Source: an uncultured Pelagibacteraceae bacterium
GTDB taxonomy: Bacteria; Pseudomonadota; Alphaproteobacteria; Pelagibacterales; Pelagibacteraceae
DNA: 61,459 nt
Reading direction: 5' to 3'
Assembly: GCA_902561155.1 (NCBI GenBank)
Contig: CACEOY010000007.1
Location: 1 to 61,459 of the forward strand
The notes beneath the pieces were generated by a model, which made no database searches, was not told where the DNA came from, and saw only the letters and a program-made list of their open reading frames with translations. Both the position numbers and the translations under genes were made by a program. Positions 7,603-16,561 of this stretch are shown one piece after another; position 1 is the stretch's first letter; each line of letters opens with the position of its first letter.

Positions 7603-8482
7603 TTGTAGTCTCTTTTTTAGCTTGAGTCTCTGACTTTTTCAACATAACACTTAGCAAGGTTCCTATTGTCGAATTTAGGTATTTTCTCTCGACTACTAGA
7701 TCTATCCCTCCGTGATCTTTCACGTACTCTGCAGTTTGAAACTCTTCAGGTAAAGTTTCCCTTACAGTGTCTTGAATTACTCTTCGTCCAGCAAATCCTA
7801 TTGTAGCTTTTGGTTCTGCTATCAAAATATCACCCAGCATTCCCCAAGAAGCTGTCACTCCTCCTGTTGTAGGATCTGTTAATACCACAATGTATGGTAG
7901 ATTATTTTTTTTTAACTCATTTATAGCGAGTGTAGTTCTAGTCATTTGCATTAATGCAATCGATGACTCCATCATTCTTTGACCACCACTACAACTAAAA
8001 AAAACAAGAGGAGTTTTATTATTTATCGCGTGTTGAACACCAGTTATAAAAGCCTCTCCCGAAGCTGCTCCGAAAGATCCACCAATGAATCTAAAATCTT
8101 GGGCACCCGCAGTGACGTCAATATTTTTTACCTTGCCTTTTGCAATTAAAATAGCATCATTCTGACCAGTCTTTTTTCTAGCATCACGTAATCTATCTTT
8201 ATATTTCTTATTATCTACAAATTGCAAAGGATCATCAATAGGAAGAGGCGTGTCTATTATTTCGAACTCCCCTTTATCAAAAAATAATTTAAATCTGTCT
8301 TTACATGAAAGTTTATGGTGAGCTCCACATTTTGTACAACAATAAAAATTTGATTTAAAATCTTCTTTGTAAATTAAATTTTTACATTCACAAGAAATCC
8401 AAAGAGTTTCTTCTGAATAAGAAGTTTTCTTTTTAAATAATGACTTAATTTTTGGTTTAATAAACTTAGTTATCCAGTTCAT
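7562..8482 (-). CDS. accD: Acetyl-CoA carboxylase carboxyltransferase subunit beta
   Basis: A 306-aa protein with the N-terminal four-cysteine zinc ribbon (CEC near residue 31 and CTKCG near 50) and the crotonase-fold carboxyltransferase core: GGSFGAASGEAFI, SGGQRMMES, TDPTTGGVTASW and GFAGRRVI. It transfers CO2 from carboxybiotin to acetyl-CoA together with AccA, which is encoded separately at 32.7 kb. The ATG overlaps the trpA stop by 4 nt. The trpA-accD-folC linkage is conserved in Alphaproteobacteria. Confidence 0.95.
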   Translation of the reverse strand: MNWITKFIKPKIKSLFKKKTSYSEETLWISCECKNLIYKEDFKSNFYCCTKCGAHHKLSCKDRFKLFFDKGEFEIIDTPLPIDDPLQFVDNKKYKDRLRDARKKTGQNDAILIAKGKVKNIDVTAGAQDFRFIGGSFGAASGEAFITGVQHAINNKTPLVFFSCSGGQRMMESSIALMQMTRTTLAINELKKNNLPYIVVLTDPTTGGVTASWGMLGDILIAEPKATIGFAGRRVIQDTVRETLPEEFQTAEYVKDHGGIDLVVERKYLNSTIGTLLSVMLKKSETQAKKETTNVITIDKSLQSAS

Positions 8483-9279
8483 ATAATTTTCTTTTTCAAC
8501 TTATATACCATTTTATTCAGTACTTTGGCAGTATTTAGGCGTTTTTTTATAGAATTCGTTATAGTTTTACATAATTGACTGCCAACTACAAGCCCATCAG
8601 CTTTTTTTAGAGCAGATACAGTTTTATCAGTAATACCAAATCCTATAACTATATTTTTACTACGATTAATACTTTTTATTTTGTTATAATTTTGAAGAAT
8701 TTTTTTGGGAGAAACTTTAAGCTTTCCACCGGTAGTTGATAGCATAGAAATATAATAAATCATGCTATGCGAGTCTCTTATAATTTTTTTCATTCTATCA
8801 TCTGATGTAGTAGGAGAGATTAGCTGAATAAAGTCAATAGATTTTTTTTTACATTTTGTTGCGAATTTTTTATTTTCTGGATATGGAAGGTCAACTATGA
8901 TGAGACCATCAACACCAGAATCTTTACAGTTTTTTAAAAAAATGTTTTCACCACTTTGATAAATTAAATTAAAATATCCCATTAAAATTAAAGGCTTATC
9001 AGGATTAGAATTTTTAAATTTCTTTACGATTTGAAAAACATCCTTTAGTTTTATCCCATTTTTTAAAGCTCTATGAGAACTTTCTTGAATTTGTCCACCA
9101 TCAGCAATTGGCGTGTTGTGTGGAAAACCAAGTTCTAGAATATCTGCATTTTTCGAAATAGCATTTAATATTTTAAGTGAATTATTTTTAGTATTGTCTC
9201 CTGCAACTGTATAAGTGAGCAAAGCTGCTCTTTTCTCCCTTTTACAATTTATAAAAGTTCTAGCAATATTAGAATTCAT
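8479..9279 (-). CDS. trpA: Tryptophan synthase alpha chain
   Basis: A 266-aa TIM-barrel protein that releases indole from indole-3-glycerol phosphate. The catalytic residues are in place: Glu in LELGFP and Asp in PIADGGQIQ. Other family blocks are LMGYFN, GLIIVDLPYPE, LISPTTSDDRM, YYISMLSTTGGK and the phosphate-binding GFGITDK and DGLVVGS. It overlaps trpB and accD by 4 nt each. Unlike TrpB next to it, this subunit looks catalytically ordinary. Confidence 0.95.
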   Translation of the reverse strand: MNSNIARTFINCKREKRAALLTYTVAGDNTKNNSLKILNAISKNADILELGFPHNTPIADGGQIQESSHRALKNGIKLKDVFQIVKKFKNSNPDKPLILMGYFNLIYQSGENIFLKNCKDSGVDGLIIVDLPYPENKKFATKCKKKSIDFIQLISPTTSDDRMKKIIRDSHSMIYYISMLSTTGGKLKVSPKKILQNYNKIKSINRSKNIVIGFGITDKTVSALKKADGLVVGSQLCKTITNSIKKRLNTAKVLNKMVYKLKKKII

Positions 9280-10502
9280 CTTTGATACGACCCTAATTTT
9301 TGCTTAATAATATCTTTATCTTTAATGCTATCTCCACAAGAATTTACAACTATAATTTCTGATGATTTCAATTTAGGAGCAAGTCGGATCGCCTCGTGAA
9401 ACGCATGGGATGGTTCTAAAGAGGGAGATATGTTTTCTAATTCAGAAACCAATTGATAAGCTTTTAATGCTTCCTCATCATTTGCAGATGTATATCTTGC
9501 TCTTTTTGCATCTTTTAAAAAACAATGCAAAGGTGATATTCCAGGATAATCTAAACCAGCAGAAATAGACTCTGTCGATCCTATTTGCCCCTCTTTGTTT
9601 TGAATAACATATTGCGCGGCTCCGTGTAAAATTCCAATTTTTGATCCGTTTGTTAATGGAGCGGCATGAAGATTACTATTTTTTGGGCCGCCAGCTTCAA
9701 CACCAACGAACTCAGCATCTGTATCCATAAATTCGTTCCAAAATCCTATTGCTGAACTTCCGCCGCCCACACAATTAAGAAGCTTTATTTTTCTTGGAAT
9801 TTTTCCAAATTCCTCCTTAACTTGGTTATAAAGTTCTCTAGATATCTGAGCGGTGCTCCATGCACAAATTTTAATGAATATGTTTGGACCAACTGTTGAA
9901 CCTACACACATGTGTGTAGTATCGCAATTGGAAACCCAATACCTCATACATTCGCTGACTGCATCCACTAAAGTTTGACTTCCAGTTGTTACAGGCACAA
10001 TTGTTGCTCCATTTTTTTTTATTGCTTCAACATTTGGCCTTTGTCTTTTAATGTCTTTTGCACCCATAAAAATTTTGCATTTAAGACCAAATTTTTTAGC
10101 TGCCATAGACAACATTTTTCCGGCGTATCCTGCTCCTGTGTCACCTACTATAAATTTTTTCCCTGCCTTTTTTGCGATAAGACAGTGCACTGTAGCATTA
10201 TATATTTTATGGGCTCCACCATTAGCTTCAGATACTACTTTTGCATAAATTTGGGCGCCTTTGAGATAATCTGTTAGATTTTCTAATTTAATAAATGGAG
10301 TGGGCGAACCAACATATGATTTAAAATATTTATCTCTTTCTTTTAAGAATTTTTTGTCTTTTCTTAATTTTGCAAATAGTTTTGTAAGATCATCTATTGG
10401 TTTTTTAAGTGTTTCTGGTACAAAATTCCCACCAAATTTCCCGCCATACATGAAATTTTTATCATGTTGGTCTATAAGCAATTTACCTTTTTTAATTTTC
10501 AT
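9276..10502 (-). CDS. trpB: Tryptophan synthase beta chain, divergent active site
   Basis: A 408-aa fold-type II PLP enzyme; it should join indole and serine. The TrpB scaffold is clear: FGGNFVPETL, YVGSPTPF, GAHKI with Schiff-base Lys K99, RQRPNVEAIK, GGGSSAIGF, SISAGLDYPG and LEPSHA. Several normally invariant positions differ. The KRED-LNHT stretch is replaced by KVVSEANG. The catalytic Glu (E109 in Salmonella) is D121, Q114 is Y126, H115 is A127, GPHP is GPNI, and the PLP-nitrogen ligand S377 is C389. Offsets between the two numberings are constant, which supports the alignment. It sits between trpF and trpA, so a role with TrpA is likely, but altered chemistry cannot be excluded. Confidence 0.85.
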   Translation of the reverse strand: MKIKKGKLLIDQHDKNFMYGGKFGGNFVPETLKKPIDDLTKLFAKLRKDKKFLKERDKYFKSYVGSPTPFIKLENLTDYLKGAQIYAKVVSEANGGAHKIYNATVHCLIAKKAGKKFIVGDTGAGYAGKMLSMAAKKFGLKCKIFMGAKDIKRQRPNVEAIKKNGATIVPVTTGSQTLVDAVSECMRYWVSNCDTTHMCVGSTVGPNIFIKICAWSTAQISRELYNQVKEEFGKIPRKIKLLNCVGGGSSAIGFWNEFMDTDAEFVGVEAGGPKNSNLHAAPLTNGSKIGILHGAAQYVIQNKEGQIGSTESISAGLDYPGISPLHCFLKDAKRARYTSANDEEALKAYQLVSELENISPSLEPSHAFHEAIRLAPKLKSSEIIVVNSCGDSIKDKDIIKQKLGSYQR

Positions 10503-11109
10503 TATTAATTTTTTTTAAACACTTTACAAATTCTATTATCTTTTGAGTATCTTTTACTTTATTTGTTTCCAAAGCACCAGAGACATCGATGATATCAGCT
10601 AATTTTGATAAATTACCTAATTTATCTTTTGTTATATTGCCTGCTATCATTTTTTCTCCTTTAATTTGGATATCTTTAATCCAACTATGTTTCCAGCTTA
10701 AACTTTTTTCATATCCTGAACTATCCCACAGAATAATATCTGAAGCATCCTCTAGGTTTTTGTAGATTTCAATATCACTTTTACTTTTTACTTGTATTGT
10801 GGCTATAACTTTTTTTTTAAATTCATCTTTTATACTTTTTAAAGACTTATTATCGTACTGACCATATAATTGAAAATAATCTAAATTAAGTTGAGAAAAT
10901 TTTTTTAACTCTTCTAAACTTGGCTGCACCAAAACGCCAACGAATTGAGTATTATTTTTATTTATACTTAAAAGATTTTTGGCTTTTTCATATGAGATAT
11001 ACCTATGACTTTTAGGATAATTCAAAATAAACCCACAAAAATTTACATTATTATTTATGCAAATTTCAACTTCATTAGGATTTGATAGTCCACAAACTTT
11101 TAATTTCAT
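10492..11109 (-). CDS. trpF: Phosphoribosylanthranilate isomerase
   Basis: A 205-aa TIM-barrel enzyme of tryptophan synthesis. The general base Cys is in KVCG (C6), YPKSHRYIS matches the SPRYVS block, FQLYG matches LQLHG, and the general acid Asp is in LWD (D129). The loop after it, usually GGTGKxFDW, is GYEKSLSW, so the glycines are lost. The C-terminal phosphate site reads AGNIT and DVSGALETN. It overlaps trpB by 11 nt and lies 4 nt after pyrF. Identity is well supported by motif order and by context. Confidence 0.88.
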   Translation of the reverse strand: MKLKVCGLSNPNEVEICINNNVNFCGFILNYPKSHRYISYEKAKNLLSINKNNTQFVGVLVQPSLEELKKFSQLNLDYFQLYGQYDNKSLKSIKDEFKKKVIATIQVKSKSDIEIYKNLEDASDIILWDSSGYEKSLSWKHSWIKDIQIKGEKMIAGNITKDKLGNLSKLADIIDVSGALETNKVKDTQKIIEFVKCLKKINNEN

Positions 11110-11113
11110 TAGT

Positions 11114-11806
11114 TTAGTTTAATGATTTTATTAATTTTTTGATATTATTTTTTATATTTCCATTAACCAAACTTCTTCCCATCACGATTGATGTTGCGCC
11201 ACTTTTGAAAGCTTCTTCTGGTGACATTACTCTTTTTTGGTCGTTTGAATTTTCACTTTTAAATCTTATTCCCGGAGTGATAATTTCCATTTTTTTACAA
11301 ACCTTTTTAATAAATTTTATTTCTTGAGCCGAACAAACTATTCCATCTAATTTAGCAGCTTTTGCAAGTAATGCCTGCTTTCGAACTAAATCTTTAATGG
11401 ATTTTGTATGACCCACTTTTTTAATTGAAGAATTAGAAAAACTTGTAAGTACTGTCACACCTAAAATTTTTAATTTTTTATTATATTTTTTTGTTGTTCT
11501 TTTTATAGCTTTTAGCATTTGAAGACCTCCGCTCACATGAACAGTAATGTAAGAAATATTTTTTAAATCTTTAAGTGATTTTATAACAGCGGAACTTGTA
11601 TTTGGTATGTCAAAAATTTTTACATCTAACCATATGTTTTTTACTTTTAATTTTTCTATGAACTTTCTTCCGCTTTTTGAGTAAAAGAACTCTAACCCAA
11701 ATTTATAACCAATTTTGTAATTTTTGGATTTGATCTTTGAATTTTTGATAATTTTTTTTACTACTTGATTACTACTTGTATCGCACGCAATAAAAATGTT
11801 TTTCAT
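11114..11806 (-). CDS. pyrF: Orotidine 5'-phosphate decarboxylase
   Basis: A 230-aa protein of the final UMP-forming step. The catalytic Asp-Lys-Asp array is seen in LDVKIFDIPNT. FIACDTS marks the first strand, GIVCSAQE the substrate loop, and ITPGIRF plus GATSIVMGRSLV the phosphate-binding end. It lies between ihfB and trpF with 2-4 nt gaps. Confidence 0.93.
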   Translation of the reverse strand: MKNIFIACDTSSNQVVKKIIKNSKIKSKNYKIGYKFGLEFFYSKSGRKFIEKLKVKNIWLDVKIFDIPNTSSAVIKSLKDLKNISYITVHVSGGLQMLKAIKRTTKKYNKKLKILGVTVLTSFSNSSIKKVGHTKSIKDLVRKQALLAKAAKLDGIVCSAQEIKFIKKVCKKMEIITPGIRFKSENSNDQKRVMSPEEAFKSGATSIVMGRSLVNGNIKNNIKKLIKSLN

Positions 11807-11808
11807 TA

Positions 11809-12090
11809 TTATTTATTTATTAGTTCTTTAAGTCTTTTACTAGCCCTAAATCTTATCTTATTTCTTTTTGGAACGTATATATTCTCTCCAGTTTTTGGAT
11901 TTCTGGCCTGTTTTTTTTCTTTAATTTCTTTAATGAAGAAAGTTCCTAAAGATCTAATTTCAACAGATTTTTTATTTAATAATGAGTCTATTATTTCTTG
12001 CAAAAAAAGTTCAAATATTTTTTCTAAATCTTTATTATTAATATTAGGATTTTTAATCTTTAATTCTTTAATTATTTTTGGTTTCGACAA
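11809..12090 (-). CDS. ihfB: Integration host factor beta / HU-family DNA-binding protein
   Basis: A 93-aa HU/IHF-fold protein: N-terminal helices, SVEIRSLGTFFIKEI, then the DNA-intercalating arm ARNPKTGENIYVPKRNKIRFRAS with the key RNPKTG proline tip. IHF bends DNA in replication, recombination and transcription. It directly follows rpsA with no gap, as in other proteobacteria, where rpsA-ihfB linkage is typical, hence the beta assignment. Confidence 0.9.
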   Translation of the reverse strand: MSKPKIIKELKIKNPNINNKDLEKIFELFLQEIIDSLLNKKSVEIRSLGTFFIKEIKEKKQARNPKTGENIYVPKRNKIRFRASKRLKELINK

Positions 12091-13821
12091 TTACTTATCT
12101 TTTTTTTTGGTACTTTTTCTCCCTAAAGCTTTTTCAAATATACCTTTTAAAGTGGCACCAGATTTAGTTGCACCTTCACCAAATTTTGCAACAAGACTCT
12201 TTTCTTCATCAATTTGCGCAGCTTTAACACTTAATTTAATTCTTCTCTTTTCTAAATCTAGCTCAGTAATTTTTGCATCTAATGCATTTCCCGGCGAAAA
12301 AACTTCTGGTCTAGCATCAGCCGATGACTTTGCTAAATCAGATTTTCTAATAGAGACTATTATTTTTTTCTCATTATCTACAGATACTTTAACTCCTGTT
12401 TTCATAACCTCATGTATTCTTGTAGTGATAATATCTCCAACTTTTTTATTATTTTCTTTAAACCATTCAAGAGGATCTTTATCTAGAGCTCTTTTTGAAA
12501 ATCTAATTTTTTCGTCTTTTACCTCTATAATTTTTACTTCCATTACATCATTTTTTTTATATTTAGTTAGATACTCTTGTTTCTCATCATAATTTATTTC
12601 CTTGTAGTGAAGCATTCCTACCAAACCAGAGTCTAATTCGCCAAAAATAGCCTTATCTGTAATATTTTTTATTTTGATTTTTACTTTTTGACCAACAGAA
12701 TTTAGCACTTTTGCCCAAGGGTTATCCAGGGTTTCTTTATACGACAAAGAAATTCTTTTTGCGTCCTTATCTATGTTAATTATTTTAACTTTAACATTTT
12801 GAGAAGGTGACAGAACTTTGCTAGGCTGAACATTTCTATTCTGCCACGATAATTCACTATTGTGAATTAAACCTTCTATTCCTTCCTCAAGCTTAACAAA
12901 AACTCCATAGTCCATTAACTTGGTACAAGTTCCTTCATATATTTCACCAATTTTAAATTTTTTATATAAGTTTTCATAAGGATCTTCTGTCAATGCTTTA
13001 ATTGAAGCTGAAACTCTATTGGTAACTTTATCAATTTTTGTAATTTTTACTTTGAGACTTTGGCCAATAGTTACTAAGTCAGATGGCTTTTTTACACGGC
13101 CATATGATAGATCACTTACATGAAGTAAAGCATCAATTCCATCGATATCCAAAAATATTCCCCAATCTGTAGTTGCTTTCACTTTTGCATTTTCAACTAT
13201 GTCTCCTTCTTTTAGGTTTTTTAGAGCCTCTTTTAGTTCAGCATTTTTACTTTTTTCTAAAACAGCTCTTCTGCTAGTACAAACATTTCCTCTTTTTTTA
13301 TCTATACGTGTTGCAACTACTTTGATAGGCGTATTCATTAAATGATCAACTTTTTTTAGAGGTCTAACATCAATTTGTGAAGAAGGCATAAAAGTTGGAA
13401 GGCCGTCAACTGTACATACATAACCACCTTTTACTTTCCCAGTTATAAAACCAGTTACTTCTTCTTGAGTTTCAAAAATTTTCTCCATACGTTTCCAAGC
13501 AACCATTCGCTTTGCCTTTTCTCTTGAGATAACGATTTCACCCTTAAAACTTTCTATTCTTTCTAAATATACCTCAACGGTAGAACCAACTTTTAGTTTG
13601 TCAAATTCCTTATCATGTTTGAATTCTTCAATGGGTATCATGCCTTCCATTTTAGCCTTACAGTCAACTACAACGAAATTTTTAGTTATCTCCGTCACTT
13701 CGGCTTTAATTATTTCATTCTCTTTAAGTTTTCTCTCTTTGAAATCGGCATCAAGTAAAGATTTGAATTCTTTATATTTTGGGTTGGATGTTAGTTGTTT
13801 TTGTTCTTGTTCAGAGGACAT
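12091..13821 (-). CDS. rpsA: 30S ribosomal protein S1
   Basis: A 576-aa protein made of six consecutive S1 RNA-binding repeats spanning roughly residues 35-550. Each shows the G.V....G..V.......GLL/ML.....S pattern, e.g. TDWGIFLDIDGIDALLHVSDLS and MDYGVFVKLEEGIEGLIHNSEL (repeats 3 and 4, the best conserved). S1 recruits structured mRNAs to the ribosome. The C-terminus is a Lys-rich tail. It lies between cmk and ihfB, the classical proteobacterial arrangement. Predicted leaderless mRNAs in this window would not strictly need S1. Confidence 0.95.
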   Translation of the reverse strand: MSSEQEQKQLTSNPKYKEFKSLLDADFKERKLKENEIIKAEVTEITKNFVVVDCKAKMEGMIPIEEFKHDKEFDKLKVGSTVEVYLERIESFKGEIVISREKAKRMVAWKRMEKIFETQEEVTGFITGKVKGGYVCTVDGLPTFMPSSQIDVRPLKKVDHLMNTPIKVVATRIDKKRGNVCTSRRAVLEKSKNAELKEALKNLKEGDIVENAKVKATTDWGIFLDIDGIDALLHVSDLSYGRVKKPSDLVTIGQSLKVKITKIDKVTNRVSASIKALTEDPYENLYKKFKIGEIYEGTCTKLMDYGVFVKLEEGIEGLIHNSELSWQNRNVQPSKVLSPSQNVKVKIINIDKDAKRISLSYKETLDNPWAKVLNSVGQKVKIKIKNITDKAIFGELDSGLVGMLHYKEINYDEKQEYLTKYKKNDVMEVKIIEVKDEKIRFSKRALDKDPLEWFKENNKKVGDIITTRIHEVMKTGVKVSVDNEKKIIVSIRKSDLAKSSADARPEVFSPGNALDAKITELDLEKRRIKLSVKAAQIDEEKSLVAKFGEGATKSGATLKGIFEKALGRKSTKKKDK

Positions 13822-13822
13822 G

Positions 13823-14479
13823 TTAAATATTCATCACTTTTTCTATATGCTTTGTCATTTTTTCAATCATTCTTTTTTTGTTAAGTTTTCCAGTGTGGAT
13901 TTCTAACGCATCTCTATGTTTGAGTAAAGGGCTATGTTTTCTATTTTTATCCCTCATATTTCTTAATTTTATCGACTTTTTAACTTCAGATAACTTTACT
14001 TTATGATTTTTCTTTTTAAGATCTTTAAATCTTCTTTTTGATGCATTCTTTAAATCACAAATAAAAAAAAACTTTATATCTGAAAAAGGTAATATTTCTG
14101 TAGATATGTCTCTACCTTCAATGATGCATTTGTTGTGTTTTTTTGAAAACGAAATTTGAAAAAATTTCAGTATATTTCTAATTTTTTTAATTTTTGCTAT
14201 TTTCGAAGTATGTTCAGATATTAGAGGAGTATTAAGATCTAACATATTTACCTTATTTAAATTTATTTTTTTGAACTTTTTTTTAAGAAATACAATTTGA
14301 TTTTTGGGTTTATTCTTTAGAATCAAATAGCTAGCGTACCTATACAACATTCCAGAAGATAGAAATTTAAGGCCATATTTTTTCGCAATAAGTCTTGCAC
14401 CAGTTGTTTTTCCACTCGCAGCACCACCATCGCAACTAATAATTAAATTCTTATATATTTTTTTTGGCAAAAGACCCAC
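13823..14479 (-). CDS. cmk: Cytidylate kinase
   Basis: A 218-aa P-loop kinase that phosphorylates CMP and dCMP. The Walker A reads GGAASGKTT, followed by the CMP-binding GMLYRYAS (usually GAMYRA). EGRDISTEILP matches the DGRDIGT block and LRNMRDKNRKHSPL matches the RDxxDxxR.xxPL lid. The start is GTG at 14479, with an alternative TTG three codons in. Either choice overlaps the end of aroA. It precedes rpsA by one nucleotide. Confidence 0.93.
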   Translation of the reverse strand: MGLLPKKIYKNLIISCDGGAASGKTTGARLIAKKYGLKFLSSGMLYRYASYLILKNKPKNQIVFLKKKFKKINLNKVNMLDLNTPLISEHTSKIAKIKKIRNILKFFQISFSKKHNKCIIEGRDISTEILPFSDIKFFFICDLKNASKRRFKDLKKKNHKVKLSEVKKSIKLRNMRDKNRKHSPLLKHRDALEIHTGKLNKKRMIEKMTKHIEKVMNI

Positions 14480-15800
14480 CTAACTGTTTTATTATTTTTA
14501 AGAAACTTGGAGAGGAAGTGCCTACAGTTTCAAAATTATTAATTTTAATTTCATATCCTGTAAGCAGACCAAGAATAGCTGCAGACATGCAAATTCTGTG
14601 GTCGCCAAGATCTAAAACTTTTACCTTTTTAATTTCGTTTTTTTTAAAATTTTTACCTTTTATTAATAATTTTCCCTTTTTATAAGAAGAAAATACACCT
14701 ATCTGTTTTAAAATTTTTTGCATTTCTTTAATTCTATCACTTTCTTTGTTTTGTAAATCTGATATCCCAGAAAAAAAGGAGCTCCCTTTAATAAAGGCTG
14801 AAATGATAAATAGAATTGGATATTCATCTGTAGTATTTAAATAATATTTAGCAGATGCATTTATTGGTTTAAGAACACTACTTTTAACAATTATATCTCC
14901 CACTTTTTCATTGTTTATCTTTCTTTTATTAACAAATTTTATTTTAGCTCCACTTTTTTTAAGGAGAGAGTAAAAACCAATTCTGGTTGGATTCAAGCCA
15001 ACATTTGTAATTTTTAAAAATGAATTATTTTTAAGCAAAGTCAAAGCTGTAAAAAAAGCTGCTGATGAAGGATCCCCGGGAACTTTCAAAGAGAAATTTC
15101 CTAAACTTTTTTTTCCAAAAATCTTAATTTTTTTTGTTGGACCATCACTAATATGTATAGACTGTTTATTTTTTTTTAACATATTTTCTGTGTGATCCCT
15201 ACTTTTTAAACTTTCTATTATTTTTGTATTTCCGTAAGAGTTTAAACCCGCAAGAATTACTGCACTCTTTAATTGTGCCGAAGTATCGGATTTGTAAGAT
15301 ATTCCAATAGGAAAATTAGAAGATGAAATACGTAGAGGAAAAAAATACTTATTTTTTGGAAAAAATTCTGCTCCAAATTTATTCATTAAAAGAATTAATT
15401 TTTTCATATTTCTTTTATTAAGCGATTTATCTCCAAAAATTTTTATATTAATATTTGGAGTTGATGCTAAAATTCCAGTTATTAATCTTGCTAGGGTACC
15501 AGAATTTCCAAAATTTAATTTCAATGAGTTTTTAGGTAGATATGAACCCAGTCCCCTTCCAAATATTTTATAAGTTTTATTACCAAGATATAAAATCTTA
15601 ACTTTCAACTTTCGAAGGCAGTTAATTGTAGAGAATACATCCTCAGACTCTAAAACATTTTGCACTGATGAAACTCCTTCACTTATTGATCCTATTAAAA
15701 AAGATCTTATAGAAATTGACTTGTCGCTATCTACAGCAATTTTTTTATCAAAATTATCAATGGGTTTATTTATTACTAAAGAAAATTTTTTTGACACCAT
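14451..15800 (-). CDS. aroA: 3-phosphoshikimate 1-carboxyvinyltransferase (EPSP synthase)
   Basis: A 449-aa enzyme of the shikimate pathway joining PEP and shikimate-3-phosphate. Seen are DSDKSISIRSFL (the DKSI.HR block), NFGNSGTLARLI (NxGTxxR PEP site), SAQLKSAVILAGL (AQxKSxxLLA), SRDHTENML and GDPSSAAFF, then the C-terminal DLGDHRICM with the conserved DHR. Length and motif order match the family. It overlaps lptB by one base and cmk by 29 nt. Confidence 0.95.
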   Translation of the reverse strand: MVSKKFSLVINKPIDNFDKKIAVDSDKSISIRSFLIGSISEGVSSVQNVLESEDVFSTINCLRKLKVKILYLGNKTYKIFGRGLGSYLPKNSLKLNFGNSGTLARLITGILASTPNINIKIFGDKSLNKRNMKKLILLMNKFGAEFFPKNKYFFPLRISSSNFPIGISYKSDTSAQLKSAVILAGLNSYGNTKIIESLKSRDHTENMLKKNKQSIHISDGPTKKIKIFGKKSLGNFSLKVPGDPSSAAFFTALTLLKNNSFLKITNVGLNPTRIGFYSLLKKSGAKIKFVNKRKINNEKVGDIIVKSSVLKPINASAKYYLNTTDEYPILFIISAFIKGSSFFSGISDLQNKESDRIKEMQKILKQIGVFSSYKKGKLLIKGKNFKKNEIKKVKVLDLGDHRICMSAAILGLLTGYEIKINNFETVGTSSPSFLKIIKQLGGSFAKKNI

Positions 15801-16561
15801 TAATTTGATGAATACTGATTACCAAAATAAAGTTGAATAGCTTTTGAAGATTTTAATATCTCACTCGGAGTACCATCAGCAATTATTGACTGTTCACCAA
15901 GTACATATGCTCTGTCAACTATATCAAAAAGATTTCTTACTTGGTGATCGGTTATCAAAATGGAACAGCCATAAGATTGTATTTTCAATATGTATTTTTG
16001 AATATCTTGAACCACAATAGGATCTAAAGCTGCCATTGGTTCATCTAATAAAATTACTTTTGGCTTATTGATCATAATTCTAGCCATCATCAATCTTCTT
16101 ACCTCTCCTCCTGATAAAACATTACTATTTAAAGTTCTTAAGTGTTGAAGATTAAATTCATCCAAAAGTTTTTCAGTTGTTCTTCTTTGCTCTTCAGAAT
16201 TTTTTATTGTTAACTGACAAATTCCTAAAAGATTATTATAAACTGACATATCAAAAACACTTCTTTGTTGGCTTAAATAGCCTAAACCTAAATTTGTTCT
16301 TTCATGTATAGGAATTTCTGAAATATCTTTGTTGTTAATAACTATTTTTCCTTTGTCCGCCATATGTTGACCAATTATAATGTTATATAAAGTAGATTTT
16401 CCAGACCCGTTAGGTCCTAATAATCCCACTATTTCACCAGGATACATCTCCATCGAAATTTTTTTTAAAATCGGTCTTCCGTCAAAAGATTTACTTATAT
16501 CTTTTAATTCAAAAATAGGTTTATTTTTTTTAAATTTTATTATTCTAAAACCCTTTTTCAT
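15800..16561 (-). CDS. lptB: LPS export ABC transporter ATP-binding protein
   Basis: A 253-aa ABC ATPase. It shows Walker A GPNGSGKST, the Q-loop LSQQRSVF, signature LSGGEVRRLMMARI, Walker B VILLDEPMAALDP and the H-loop TDHQV. The Q-loop neighbourhood and GGE (not GGQ) signature are typical of LptB. It powers lipopolysaccharide extraction from the inner membrane with LptF/G and LptC. It overlaps lptC by 4 nt. No lptA lies between them, unlike the usual lptC-lptA-lptB order. Confidence 0.92.
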   Translation of the reverse strand: MKKGFRIIKFKKNKPIFELKDISKSFDGRPILKKISMEMYPGEIVGLLGPNGSGKSTLYNIIIGQHMADKGKIVINNKDISEIPIHERTNLGLGYLSQQRSVFDMSVYNNLLGICQLTIKNSEEQRRTTEKLLDEFNLQHLRTLNSNVLSGGEVRRLMMARIMINKPKVILLDEPMAALDPIVVQDIQKYILKIQSYGCSILITDHQVRNLFDIVDRAYVLGEQSIIADGTPSEILKSSKAIQLYFGNQYSSN

